From Mycolicibacterium chubuense NBB4 (GTDB lineage: Bacteria > Actinomycetota > Actinomycetes > Mycobacteriales > Mycobacteriaceae), in NCBI RefSeq assembly GCF_000266905.1, contig NC_018027.1, forward strand, positions 1,860,001 through 1,924,000: 64,000 nt of DNA. Direction: 5' to 3'. Shown piece by piece: positions 23,139 through 31,940 of this stretch (positions are counted from its first letter, which is position 1; the number at the start of each line of letters is the position of its first letter). The position numbers and the translations under genes were made by a program. Under the pieces are notes generated by a model that had not been told where the DNA came from, made no database searches, and saw only the letters and a program-made list of their open reading frames with translations.

Positions 23139-23903
23139 TCAGGCCTGCCACCGAACGCCGAACACCTCGTGCAGTGCGCCGGCGCCTTCGGAGGTCACGG
23201 TGAGCGCCCGCCCGCGCGACGTTCGCTTCACCCAGCCTGCCGCCAGCAATCTGTCGAGCACCGCCCGGCCGAGCCCGCCGGCGAGGTGGTGGCGCTGTTC
23301 GGTCCAGTCCACGCAATACCGCACCAGCGGCCGCCTCGACGTCGGCAGGCGCACTCCGGCGCCACAGAGGAATTCGCGGCCCGCCTCGGTCAGCTCGTAG
23401 CGGACGTCGCGTCCGGGACTGCTCAGCTCGTCCTGTCCATCGCGACTCGGGTCGTACCGGCCGTCACCCCCGACGAGCGCGCCGTGCTCGAGCAGAGCGG
23501 CCATGAGCGCCACCCCGAGCCGGCCGGCGACGTGGTCGTAACACGTGCGCGCCGACCGCAGCCGCGCAGCATGGGTGCCCTCCCTCAACGACCGGACCGG
23601 ACGGCGCGGGGCCAGCCGGCCCAACTGCTCGATGAGGTCGCCGATTTCGGGGCCGGCCAGCCGGTAGTAACGATTGCGGCCGTGGGTCTCGACGGTCAGC
23701 AGGTCCGCCGCGGTCAGCTTCGCGAGATGGCTGCTGGCAGTCGAGCGGCTGATCCCCGCCTCGGCGGCCAGCACGCTCGCCGGGAGTGCGCGCCCGTCGT
23801 CGAGGGCGAGCAGAACCGCGCACCGCGCGGGGTCGGCCAGCAGCGCCGCCAGCGCGGCGATGTCGGCGTCGCCGCTCGCGGGAAGGGTTGCTCCGTCACG
23901 CAT
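23139..23903 (-). CDS. ArsR-family winged-helix regulator
   Basis: Transcriptional regulator of 254 residues. The N-terminal 90 residues hold the winged helix (DPARCAVLLALDDGRALPASVLAAEAGISRSTASSHLAKL), and the C-terminal 150 residues form a second domain seen in longer ArsR-like proteins, ending in a further winged-helix-like segment. No CXC metal-binding motif of classical ArsR sensors is evident, so it probably senses something else. ATG 23903 overlaps the end of the MFS gene by 8 bases, so the two are cotranscribed and it likely regulates that exporter. Confidence 0.85.
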   Translation of the reverse strand: MRDGATLPASGDADIAALAALLADPARCAVLLALDDGRALPASVLAAEAGISRSTASSHLAKLTAADLLTVETHGRNRYYRLAGPEIGDLIEQLGRLAPRRPVRSLREGTHAARLRSARTCYDHVAGRLGVALMAALLEHGALVGGDGRYDPSRDGQDELSSPGRDVRYELTEAGREFLCGAGVRLPTSRRPLVRYCVDWTEQRHHLAGGLGRAVLDRLLAAGWVKRTSRGRALTVTSEGAGALHEVFGVRWQA

Positions 23904-25272
23904 GGCACATCCTCTCCGCTTCGGCGTCCGCTGACGTGTTGGTCCTCGACATCCACAACGCGGCAAGTGCGCCCGCGGACTGGACTCCGGCCGCCACCGC
24001 CATCGCCACCCGCGCACCGGGCTCGCCGCCGACCGCAGCCATGGCACTACCCAACACCGCGACGCCGACAGTGATACCCACCAGCCGAGCCGAGTTCACC
24101 ACTCCCGACGCCAGCCCGGCCCGGGCCGGCGGCACGCCGTCGAGCGCGGCGCCCACCGCCGGTCCGGTGGTCAGCGCCAGCCCCGCACCGGCGAGGACGA
24201 AGGCGACTTCGAGCGCCCCGAGGCGGGCGCGCGGCCCCACCGCCGCGTACACGGCCATCGCGCTCGCCATCGTGAGGAGACCGGCGATCATCGGCGCCCG
24301 CGGGCCCGTCCGCTCAGCGAGCGCCCGCACCGCCGGGATCGCCACGAGGTAGGTCAGCGGCATCGGCAGGAACCACATCGCGGTGGCCACGGCGGACTCG
24401 CCCCGCTCCTGCTGGAACGCGAAGCTGTTCACCAGCAGCAGGCCGTAGATGCCGAAAGTCATCGCGAACGTCGCGATGAGCGCCGCCACCAGCCGGCGAC
24501 CGCGGAACAGGGCCGGGGGCATCAACGGTTCCGCCGTACGGCGCTCCCACCGCACGAACGCCGCGGTCGCGGCCACCGCCAGACCGGCGAGCGCCGCCGT
24601 CCACGCAGGGCCGAGTCTGCGTCCCTCCACCAGGACCACGGTCAGCGTGGCGAGGGCCACCATGGACAGCGACTGGCCGGCAACATCCGCGCGCCTCGCC
24701 TCCGGGTTCTGCGACTCCGGCAGGTAGCGAAAGCTCAGGGCCAACGCGATGAGCCCGACCGGTACGTTCAGCCAGAAGATGGAGCGCCAGCCGGCGACGT
24801 CGGTCAGCGTGCCGCCGAGGATCGGACCGACCGCCGTGCTCAACGCCGCCGCCGTCGCCCACGCGGCGGTCGCCCGCGCCCGTCCGGCGCCGCCGGGGAA
24901 CGCGGCGGCGGCGATCGCCAGTCCCTGCGGGAGCATCGACGCCGCGCCGACCCCTTGTGCGACACGGAAACTCAGCAGAACCGGCAGGGTGGGCGCCGCG
25001 GCGCAACCGATCGAGGCCGTGGTGAACAGCGTCAGCCCGATGCGCAGGACTCTGCGCCGTCCGATGCGATCGCCGAGGGCGCCCGCGGACAGCAGCACCG
25101 ACGCGAAGGCCACGTTGTAGACGTCGACGGTCCACTGCGCCCCGGTCATCGCGCCGCCGAGATCGTCCCGGACGGCGGGCAGGGCAAGGTTGACGGCGTT
25201 GGCGTCGACCAGCCCCACGAAGAGCCCGAGATAGGCCGCGACCAGCGTCCACGCGCTCGGTGCCGTGTCCAT
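23896..25272 (-). CDS. MFS drug exporter, DHA2-like (14-TM)
   Basis: Major facilitator protein of 458 residues with about 14 hydrophobic segments. Motif A is GALGDRIGRRR (about residues 64-74) and motif C GPILGGTLTDVAGWRSIFW. These place it with proton-driven multidrug or antibiotic exporters. It is the first gene of a pair with the ArsR regulator and sits between the acyltransferase and glycosyltransferase of the MGLP region; in M. tuberculosis that place holds only the small gene Rv3033, so the pair looks like an insertion. ATG at 25272. Confidence 0.87.
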   Translation of the reverse strand: MDTAPSAWTLVAAYLGLFVGLVDANAVNLALPAVRDDLGGAMTGAQWTVDVYNVAFASVLLSAGALGDRIGRRRVLRIGLTLFTTASIGCAAAPTLPVLLSFRVAQGVGAASMLPQGLAIAAAAFPGGAGRARATAAWATAAALSTAVGPILGGTLTDVAGWRSIFWLNVPVGLIALALSFRYLPESQNPEARRADVAGQSLSMVALATLTVVLVEGRRLGPAWTAALAGLAVAATAAFVRWERRTAEPLMPPALFRGRRLVAALIATFAMTFGIYGLLLVNSFAFQQERGESAVATAMWFLPMPLTYLVAIPAVRALAERTGPRAPMIAGLLTMASAMAVYAAVGPRARLGALEVAFVLAGAGLALTTGPAVGAALDGVPPARAGLASGVVNSARLVGITVGVAVLGSAMAAVGGEPGARVAMAVAAGVQSAGALAALWMSRTNTSADAEAERMCHA

Positions 25273-25322
25273 CGGCTCACGGTATGGCCGATTCGATTCG
25301 ACGCCGGTCGAACTGTTCGGGC

Positions 25323-26561
25323 TCAGCCGGTCCGGTGCGGCAGCGCGCGTTCGGCGATCGGAAGGCGCGCGTGTGCACGCCGCTCCGCCCGCTTGGCGCC
25401 CAGGTAGACCTGAGAGGTCTCGCGGGCCACGGTCTGCCAGGTGAAGTCCGACGTGAGCCGCAGTCGAGCAGCCGTCGCCCTCTGCGCGGCAGCCGACGGG
25501 TCGTCGAGTACGGCGCGGACCGCTGCGGCCAGCGCCGGCACGTCGTCCGGTGGATACGACAGGCCGGTGACGCCGTCGATCACGGCCTCGCCGAGGCCGC
25601 CGGCGGTGGAGGCGACCAGCGGCAGACCTGCCGCGGCAGCCTCGAGCGCCACGATGCCGAACGGCTCGTAGAGCGAGGGCAGTACCGCGGCGTCGGCGCG
25701 GTGCAGCAATGTCAGCAGCTGCGAATGATCAACGCGCCCGACGAATTTCGTCGCCTTGAGCACTTTGTGTCTGCGCGCCTCGGAGGTCAGGAAGTCCAGC
25801 TGCGTGCCGTCGCCGGCGATGGTCAGGGTCGTGCCGGGGTGGGTGCGCCGGATGCGCGGCAGGGCGGCGATCGCGTGGTGGACGCCCTTCTCGTACTCCA
25901 GGCGGCCGAAGTACAGCAGTTCGGCCGGGCCGGAATGCGCGCGGCGCTCGGCGAACGGCCAGCCGTCGGTGTCGATACCGTTGCGGATGACCGAGATCTC
26001 GGCGAGCTCCGGGCCGAACAGTTCGCCGATCTCGTCGCGCATCGACGCCGAACACGTGATCAGCGAATCGGATTCGCGCACCAGCCACGATTCCAGCGCG
26101 TGCACCTGCCGGCTGACCGGTCCGGCCACCCACCCCGAATGCCGGCCTGCCTCGGTGGCGTGGATGGTGGAAACCAGTGGCACGTCGAAGAACTGGGCCA
26201 GCGCCACGGCGGGATGGGCGACCAGCCAGTCGTGGGCGTGTACCACGTCGGGCCGCCAGTCGCCCAGACCGAGCCCGGCGCGAACCATCGCGTGGCCCAT
26301 GGCCAGCGTCCACGCCATCATGTCGGTGCCGAAGGCGAACTCGTGCGGGTCCTCGGCGGCGGCGACGACGCGCACGCCCTCGCAGATCTCGTCGGTGGTG
26401 GGGTGGGTCGTCGGATCGGTGGCGGTCGGCCTTCGGCTGAGGACGACGACGTCGTGACCCGCGAGCGCCAGTTCGGTGGCCAGGTGGTGCACGTGCCGGC
26501 CGAGACCGCCGATCACGACGGGTGGGTATTCCCAGGACAGCAGAAGGACTTTCATCTTCAC
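25323..26561 (-). CDS. GT4 alpha-(1->4)-glucosyltransferase of MGLP/glycogen synthesis (Rv3032-like)
   Basis: GT-B glycosyltransferase of 412 residues. The N-terminal Rossmann domain begins SWEYPPVVIGGLGRHVHHLA; the donor-binding domain has the GT4 signature PSLYEPFGIVALEA (EX7E) near residue 293. M. tuberculosis Rv3032 elongates alpha-(1->4)-glucan for methylglucose lipopolysaccharide and glycogen. GTG 26561 or ATG 26555 can serve as start. The gene overlaps the GH57 gene by 4 bases and is the last of the methyltransferase-GH57-GT4 operon on the minus strand. Confidence 0.93.
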   Translation of the reverse strand: MKMKVLLLSWEYPPVVIGGLGRHVHHLATELALAGHDVVVLSRRPTATDPTTHPTTDEICEGVRVVAAAEDPHEFAFGTDMMAWTLAMGHAMVRAGLGLGDWRPDVVHAHDWLVAHPAVALAQFFDVPLVSTIHATEAGRHSGWVAGPVSRQVHALESWLVRESDSLITCSASMRDEIGELFGPELAEISVIRNGIDTDGWPFAERRAHSGPAELLYFGRLEYEKGVHHAIAALPRIRRTHPGTTLTIAGDGTQLDFLTSEARRHKVLKATKFVGRVDHSQLLTLLHRADAAVLPSLYEPFGIVALEAAAAGLPLVASTAGGLGEAVIDGVTGLSYPPDDVPALAAAVRAVLDDPSAAAQRATAARLRLTSDFTWQTVARETSQVYLGAKRAERRAHARLPIAERALPHRTG

Positions 26562-28132
26562 GGGCTCGGCAGCCTCCGGGCGTCGAGGGCTCCGAACAGT
26601 CCGTCGGCGCGGTTCCAGCCCTCAGCCAGCCGCTGCGCCTGCTCGGTCCGGCCGGAGGCCAGCGCGCCGGCGATCTCGCGGGTGGCGTGCGCGTGCAGGT
26701 GCGCACGGTAGCGCGCATAGTCGGCAGCCGAGTCCTTGCTCACCATGAACGGCCAGTCGCTCGACACGGTGAGCAGTGTCTCGCGCAGGATCTGATCGGC
26801 GACAAAGCTTCTCGGCGTCGGTGCACCCACTGCCGCCGGTTCGGCGAGCGCCTTGTCGACGGTACTCAGCGCGGCGTCGACGACCTCGGTGTTGAGCTGC
26901 ACCAGATCGGCGACCTTCTCTCCGGCCCAGACCTGCCAGTCCTTACCGGAACCCCATGAGCTGGGCGGCAATTCGACAGGGGTCCCCACGTATCCGCCGG
27001 CCACCGCGTCGGACAGCGTGCCGACCCGGATGCCGGCGGCGGGAAGTGCGCGCAACACCCGCTCCAGCCACACCGGCCCCTCGTACCACCAGTGCCCGAA
27101 CAACTCGGTGTCGAAGGCGGCGATCACATGGGCCGGGCGGCCGATCCGCGCGCTCTCCGTGCTCAGGCGCTGCCGGACCGTGTCGACGAAATCGGCGACG
27201 TGGGCGTCCACGGCGGCGTCGGCGCGCTCGGGGTCGTAGGGCGCTTTGGCGTCGGAGGGTACGTTGCGACCCGTGACGCGAGCCGGTTTGAGGCCGGTGG
27301 CGTGGTCGTAGGTGTGGAAGTCGCGGTAGGCGGCGTGGCCGGGATAGCCGGACCTCGGGGACCAGACGCGGTAGCTGACCTGAAGATCGCGGCCGAACGC
27401 CACGACGTCGGAGCCGGCCACCGGCCGGCCGAGTGCGGTGTCCCCGTGCAGCGAGGGCCCGTCGACCATGAAGTGTCCGATGCCTGCCGCGGCGTAGTCG
27501 GACTCCATGCCGGGCGCGTAGGCGCATTCGGGCGCCCAGATGCCCGTCGGGGTGTGCGCGAACCGCTGCCGGGCGTCGGCGAGCCCCTCGCGCAGCGCGA
27601 AATCGCGCAGCCGGGGGTTGAGCAGCGGCTGGAACGGATGTACCAGCGGTCCGCCGAGCAACTCGATGACGCCGTCGTCGATGAGTTCCCGCAGCACCGG
27701 GCTGCCCCCGTGGCGCCACAGCGTCTCGAACTCGCCGAGTTCCCGCTCCGCCTCGTCGTGTTCCCGAGATCCGAAGCGCCGCAACGCTTCCGGCGCTGAG
27801 GCGGGCGACGGATCCGACGTCGACCGCATCGTCGCGGCTTCCAGCGCGCGCAGTTGCCAGTTGGCGAGCCAGTGGTGCATGCCCTGCAGGCAGTACGGGT
27901 CGTCGAGCTGGGCGGCCACCACCGGCGTGACGCCCAATGTCACCAGCCGGCCGCGACCTTCGGCGGCCAGGGTGCGGAGCACCCGCACGAGGGGCAGATA
28001 CGACGCCGACCACGACTGGTAGAGCCACTCCTCGCCCACCGGCCACCGGCCATGGTGGGCGAGCCAGGGCAGATGGGTGTGCAGCACCAGCGTGAACAGC
28101 CCCGGTACCGGCTCGGGATCGGAAGGGGTCAC
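26558..28132 (-). CDS. GH57 alpha-glucan branching enzyme (Rv3031-like)
   Basis: Glycoside hydrolase family 57 protein of 524 residues. HTHLPWL near the N-terminus is motif 1; the likely nucleophile is E202 in GIWAPECAYAPG and the likely acid D341 in AFDTELFGHWWYEG. The C-terminal helical region (DWQVWAGEKVADLVQLN onward) is as in branching enzymes of this family. It should introduce alpha-(1->6) branches into the glucan made by the adjacent GT4 for methylglucose lipopolysaccharide. GTG 28132 overlaps the methyltransferase stop by 4 bases; longer frames upstream run through that gene. Confidence 0.93.
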   Translation of the reverse strand: MTPSDPEPVPGLFTLVLHTHLPWLAHHGRWPVGEEWLYQSWSASYLPLVRVLRTLAAEGRGRLVTLGVTPVVAAQLDDPYCLQGMHHWLANWQLRALEAATMRSTSDPSPASAPEALRRFGSREHDEAERELGEFETLWRHGGSPVLRELIDDGVIELLGGPLVHPFQPLLNPRLRDFALREGLADARQRFAHTPTGIWAPECAYAPGMESDYAAAGIGHFMVDGPSLHGDTALGRPVAGSDVVAFGRDLQVSYRVWSPRSGYPGHAAYRDFHTYDHATGLKPARVTGRNVPSDAKAPYDPERADAAVDAHVADFVDTVRQRLSTESARIGRPAHVIAAFDTELFGHWWYEGPVWLERVLRALPAAGIRVGTLSDAVAGGYVGTPVELPPSSWGSGKDWQVWAGEKVADLVQLNTEVVDAALSTVDKALAEPAAVGAPTPRSFVADQILRETLLTVSSDWPFMVSKDSAADYARYRAHLHAHATREIAGALASGRTEQAQRLAEGWNRADGLFGALDARRLPSP

Positions 28133-28959
28133 GGGCGTACCGCGATCGCCAGGAGGTCCAGGCTGTCGTCGATGTTCGCCTGGCCGGCCTCGAAGAGGTC
28201 GAAGTCGTCGACGGTCACCGAGGCGACGTCGGCGAGCAGGTCGGCCGGCCAGCGGGCGTCGGCCAGGGCGCGTGCGACCTGAGCGTCGATGATGGATCCG
28301 CCGTGGCGGGCGTCGAGGGCCGCCAGCCGCGGGCCGTGAAAGACGCCGTAGACGCCGTCGACCCGAAAGCCCGCGTTCTCCAGCAGCTCGGTGAGCTCCA
28401 CGGCGTTGAGTTCCCGGGTGTGGAACGGATTGATCGGGGTGTCGCGGCCGGGGGAGAAGGTGATGCGGTTGGGTGTCGACATCAGCAGCACCCCGCCGGG
28501 CCGCAGCACCCGGAGACATTCGGCGACGAATTGCCCCTGGTCCCACAGGTGCTCGATCACCTGGAAGTTGACGACCACGTCGACCGACGCGCTCTCCAGC
28601 GGCAGGTCGGCGAGGTTGCCGTGGCGCATGTCGACGCGCGGGTAGCGGGCGCGGACGTGCGCGACCGCGGACTCGTCGTAGTCCAGGCCGATCACGTGGC
28701 GAGCTACGCCGGCGATCAGATCGGCGCCGTAGCCCTCCCCGCAGCCAGCCTCGAGCACGTCACGGCCGCGGCAACGATCCACCAGGCGTCGGTAGACGAC
28801 TTCGTGCCGGCGGAACCAGTAGTTCTCCTCGGCGATGCCGGGGACCGTCCGTTCACCGGTCAGCGCCATGGGGGCGGCCTCCGGCCCGCCCGCACCCCGC
28901 AGAGTCTCTTCCCCGGTCACGACGCTCCTGCCCGCCGTGCCGGTCACATGTGCGCTCAT
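28129..28959 (-). CDS. SAM-dependent methyltransferase of the MGLP cluster (Rv3030-like)
   Basis: Class I methyltransferase of 276 residues: motif I VLEAGCGEGYGADLIA, motif II VIGLDYDESAV, and VVNFQVIEHLWDQGQFV with the PGG loop VLRPGGVLLMSTPN. First gene of the operon whose next members are GH57 and GT4, which implies methylation of the glucan or of a terminal glucose in methylglucose lipopolysaccharide; the exact position methylated cannot be read from sequence. ATG 28959. The 196 bases to fixA carry divergent promoters and a palindrome. Confidence 0.9.
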   Translation of the reverse strand: MSAHVTGTAGRSVVTGEETLRGAGGPEAAPMALTGERTVPGIAEENYWFRRHEVVYRRLVDRCRGRDVLEAGCGEGYGADLIAGVARHVIGLDYDESAVAHVRARYPRVDMRHGNLADLPLESASVDVVVNFQVIEHLWDQGQFVAECLRVLRPGGVLLMSTPNRITFSPGRDTPINPFHTRELNAVELTELLENAGFRVDGVYGVFHGPRLAALDARHGGSIIDAQVARALADARWPADLLADVASVTVDDFDLFEAGQANIDDSLDLLAIAVRP

Positions 28960-29067
28960 TGGAAGGCAGGCTAACCCGTAACCGTCCGATGACGAACTGT
29001 TCGCCGGACGCAGGCCTGGCGGAACGCAAACTTCGACCAGCTATGGTGATTCTGCGAACCCCCTCAA

Positions 29068-29085
29068 GTTACTCGCGGGTAACAT
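29068..29085. promoter_or_regulatory. Palindrome over a candidate -10 box of the etfBA operon
   Basis: GTTACTCGCGGGTAAC (29068-29083) is a 16-base palindrome with one mismatched pair. It overlaps TAACAT (29080-29085), a fair -10 hexamer for transcription towards fixA. The size and symmetry suit a TetR-type repressor, but no regulator gene is adjacent and the match to any known regulon was not tested. Confidence 0.5.
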
Positions 29086-29155
29086 GGGGGTACATGCTTC
29101 AAACGTGGTATTGCAGGCCGGTCACCGGCCCCTTCGAGGAGGACGAACCAGAGTC

Positions 29156-29947
29156 ATGACGAACATCGTGGTCCTGATCAAACAGGTCCCAGACACATGG
29201 TCCGAGCGCAAGCTCTCCGACGGCGACTTCACCCTGGACCGGGAGGCCGCTGACGCCGTGCTCGACGAGATCAACGAGCGCGCAGTCGAAGAAGCACTGC
29301 TGATCAAGGAACGCGAAGGCGGCGACAGCACGGTCACGGTGCTGACCGCGGGCCCCGAGCGTGCCACCGAGGCCATCCGCAAGGCGCTCTCGATGGGCGC
29401 CGACAAGGCCGTGCACCTCGTCGACGAGGGCATGCACGGTTCCGACATGGTGCAGACGGGCTGGGCGCTGGCCCGCGCGCTGGGCACCATCGAGGGCACC
29501 GAGCTGGTCATCGCCGGCAACGAGGCCACCGACGGTACCGGCGGCGCCGTGCCGGCGATCATCGCCGAGTACCTCGGTCTGCCCCAGCTGACCCACGTGC
29601 GCAAGCTGTCGGTCGAGAACGGCAAGGTCACCGGCGAGCGCGAGACCGACGACGGCCTGTTCACCCTGGAGGCGACGTTGCCCGCCGTGGTGAGCGTCAA
29701 CGAGAAGATCAACGAGCCCCGCTTCCCGTCCTTCAAGGGCATCATGGCCGCGAAGAAGAAGGAAGTCACCAAGCTGACGCTCGCCGAGATCGGCGTCGAG
29801 GCTGATGAGGTCGGCGTGGCCAACGCCGGGTCGAAGGTGCTGTCGTCGACCCCGAAGCCGCCCAAGACCGCCGGCGAGAAGGTCACCGACGAGGGCGAGG
29901 GCGGCAGCAAGATCGCCGAGTACCTCGTGGGCCAGAAGATCATCTAG
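29156..29947 (+). CDS. fixA: Electron transfer flavoprotein beta subunit
   Basis: Small ETF subunit, 263 residues (also named EtfB). Accepts electrons from acyl-CoA dehydrogenases together with EtfA and passes them to the membrane quinone pool. VVLIKQVPDTWSERKL at the N-terminus, VLTAGPERATEAIRKALSMGADKAVHL and the NEATDGTGGAVPAIIAEYLG loop are family hallmarks. ATG 29156 follows a GGAGG about 13 bases upstream. fixB follows after 43 bases. The palindrome at 29068 suggests transcriptional control of the pair. Confidence 0.96.
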   Translation: MTNIVVLIKQVPDTWSERKLSDGDFTLDREAADAVLDEINERAVEEALLIKEREGGDSTVTVLTAGPERATEAIRKALSMGADKAVHLVDEGMHGSDMVQTGWALARALGTIEGTELVIAGNEATDGTGGAVPAIIAEYLGLPQLTHVRKLSVENGKVTGERETDDGLFTLEATLPAVVSVNEKINEPRFPSFKGIMAAKKKEVTKLTLAEIGVEADEVGVANAGSKVLSSTPKPPKTAGEKVTDEGEGGSKIAEYLVGQKII

Positions 29948-29990
29948 GACATCCCCCAACCACTGACAGACATAGAGGCAAACGAAACCC

Positions 29991-30947
29991 ATGGCTGAAG
30001 TACTCGTGCTCACCGAGCACGCCGAAGGTGCGCTCAAGAAGGTCACCGCAGAACTGATCACCGCCGCCCGCGCGCTGGGCGAGCCCGCCGCGGTCGTGGT
30101 GGGCAAGCCGGGCACCGCCGATCCGCTGATCGACGGGCTCAAGGCGGCCGGCGCCGCGAAGATCTACGTCGCCGAGTCCGACGACGCCGAGAACTACCTG
30201 ATCACTCCCTACGTGGACGTGCTGGCATCGCTGGCCGAGTCGGCCAGCCCGGCCGCTGTGGTCCTCGCCTCCAGTGCCGACGGCAAGGAGATCGCAGGGC
30301 GCCTCGCCGCGCGCATCGGCTCGGGCATCCTCAGCGACGTCGTGGAGGTGCGCGAAGGGGGAGTGGGCGTCCACTCGATCTTCGGTGGCGCCTACACCGT
30401 GGAGGCCCAGGCTGTCGGCGACACCCCGGTGATCACCGTGCGTCCGGGCTCGGTGGAGGCCGCCCCGGCCGACGGCGCCGGTGAGGTCGTCAAGGTCGAG
30501 GTGCCCGCTCCGGCCGAGAACGCCACCAAGATCACCTCGCGCGAGCCCGCCGTCGCCGGCGACCGCCCGGAGCTGACCGAGGCGACCGTCGTCGTCTCCG
30601 GTGGCCGCGGTGTGGGCAGTGCCGAGAACTTCGGCGTCGTCGAAGAACTCGCCGATGCCCTCGGCGGCGCGGTCGGCGCCTCGCGTGCCGCGGTGGACTC
30701 CGGCTACTACCCGGGCCAGTTCCAGGTCGGCCAGACCGGCAAGACGGTGTCCCCGCAGCTTTACATCGCGCTCGGCATCTCCGGAGCGATTCAGCACCGC
30801 GCCGGTATGCAGACGTCGAAGACGATCGTCGCGGTCAACAAGGACGAGGAGGCGCCGATCTTCGAGATCGCCGACCTCGGCATCGTCGGGGACCTGTTCA
30901 AGGTGACCCCGCAGCTGACCGAGAAGGTCAAGGCTCGCAAGGGCTGA
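29991..30947 (+). CDS. fixB: Electron transfer flavoprotein alpha subunit
   Basis: Large ETF subunit, 318 residues (also named EtfA), which holds the FAD. The C-terminal FAD domain shows VVSGGRGVGSAENF, SRAAVDSGYYPGQFQVGQTGK, and the signature LYIALGISGAIQHRAGM followed by IVAVNKDEEAPIFEIAD. Works with FixA in beta-oxidation electron transfer. ATG start; a hairpin 20 bases past the stop ends the operon. Confidence 0.97.
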   Translation: MAEVLVLTEHAEGALKKVTAELITAARALGEPAAVVVGKPGTADPLIDGLKAAGAAKIYVAESDDAENYLITPYVDVLASLAESASPAAVVLASSADGKEIAGRLAARIGSGILSDVVEVREGGVGVHSIFGGAYTVEAQAVGDTPVITVRPGSVEAAPADGAGEVVKVEVPAPAENATKITSREPAVAGDRPELTEATVVVSGGRGVGSAENFGVVEELADALGGAVGASRAAVDSGYYPGQFQVGQTGKTVSPQLYIALGISGAIQHRAGMQTSKTIVAVNKDEEAPIFEIADLGIVGDLFKVTPQLTEKVKARKG

Positions 30948-30966
30948 CCCCACTTCTCACGACGCG

Positions 30967-30999
30967 AAACCCCGGTGGCCACGGCGGCGCCGGGGTTTT
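30967..30999 (+). terminator. Terminator of etfBA
   Basis: Stem AAACCCCGG (30967-30975) with CCGGGGTTT (30990-30998), 14-base loop, ending in a short T run. It lies 20 bases downstream of the fixB stop. Confidence 0.75.
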
Positions 31000-31094
31000 C
31001 GCTGTCGCGGGCACCACAGCTCGTCATCTAGCGCTCACGGACATGTCACACGCGCGATGCCGTCCGGAGACCCGGCTGCGCGAGCGTGCACGCT

Positions 31095-31940
31095 ATGAGC
31101 ACTACTTCTGTACTCATCCCTTCCGACACATCTGCCTCAGCGGGGCCCGCGCCCCGTTATTCGCTGCTGCTGTGCACCGACGCCGAGTCGATCGAGGCGG
31201 CGCAACGTCTGCGCTACGACGTCTTCACCTCGGAGCCGGGTTTCGCTCTGATCGGGGACGGCCACTGCGGCGGTCTGGACACCGATCACTTCGACCAGTA
31301 CTGCGACCACCTGCTGGTCCGCGACGACGACACGGGCGAACTGGTCGGCTGTTACCGGATGCTGCCCCCGCCCGGCGCGATCGCCGCCGGCGGCCTGTAC
31401 ACCGCGACCGAATTCGACGTCTCCGCCCTCGACGCGCTGCGGCCGTCGCTGGTCGAGATGGGCCGCGCCGTCGTGCGTGACGGCCACCGCAACGGCGCGG
31501 TGGTGCTGCTGATGTGGGCCGGGATCCTGGCGTACCTGGACCGCAGCGGCTACGACTACGTGACCGGCTGCGTCTCGGTGCCGGTGGCCGATCCCTCGGA
31601 GTCCAGCCCGGCCGGCAGCCGGCTGCGCGGGGTCCGCGACTTCGTGATGCGGCGCCACGGCGCACCCGCCGAGTACACCGTGCGCCCCTACCGGCCCGTC
31701 GTCGTCGACGGCCGCGGACTCGACGACATCGATCCGCCGGCGCGTGTCCAGGTGCCCGCGCTGATGCGCGGCTACCTCCGGTTGGGCGCCCAGGTGTGCG
31801 GCGAGCCGGCCCACGACCCCGCCTTCGGGGTCGGTGACTTTCCCGCCCTGCTCGACAAGCGCCGCGCCGACACGCGCTATCTGCGGAAGCTGCGGTCGGT
31901 CGGGGCCGCCGCGGCGATCTCGGCCGAGGCGGCGTCGTGA
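31095..31940 (+). CDS. GNAT-like N-acyltransferase, OlsB-type (Rv3027c-like)
   Basis: Protein of 281 residues with the acetyltransferase fold found in ornithine-lipid N-acyltransferases (Acetyltransf_5). AQRLRYDVFTSEPGFAL, DHFDQYCDHLLVRDDDTGELVGCYRMLPP and VEMGRAVVRDGHRNGAVVLLMW are typical segments. The family adds a 3-hydroxyacyl chain to an amino group. It is coupled by a GTGA overlap to a PlsC-like gene; this pair mirrors olsB-olsA. Start ATG 31095; a GTG three codons earlier is possible. Confidence 0.85.
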   Translation: MSTTSVLIPSDTSASAGPAPRYSLLLCTDAESIEAAQRLRYDVFTSEPGFALIGDGHCGGLDTDHFDQYCDHLLVRDDDTGELVGCYRMLPPPGAIAAGGLYTATEFDVSALDALRPSLVEMGRAVVRDGHRNGAVVLLMWAGILAYLDRSGYDYVTGCVSVPVADPSESSPAGSRLRGVRDFVMRRHGAPAEYTVRPYRPVVVDGRGLDDIDPPARVQVPALMRGYLRLGAQVCGEPAHDPAFGVGDFPALLDKRRADTRYLRKLRSVGAAAAISAEAAS

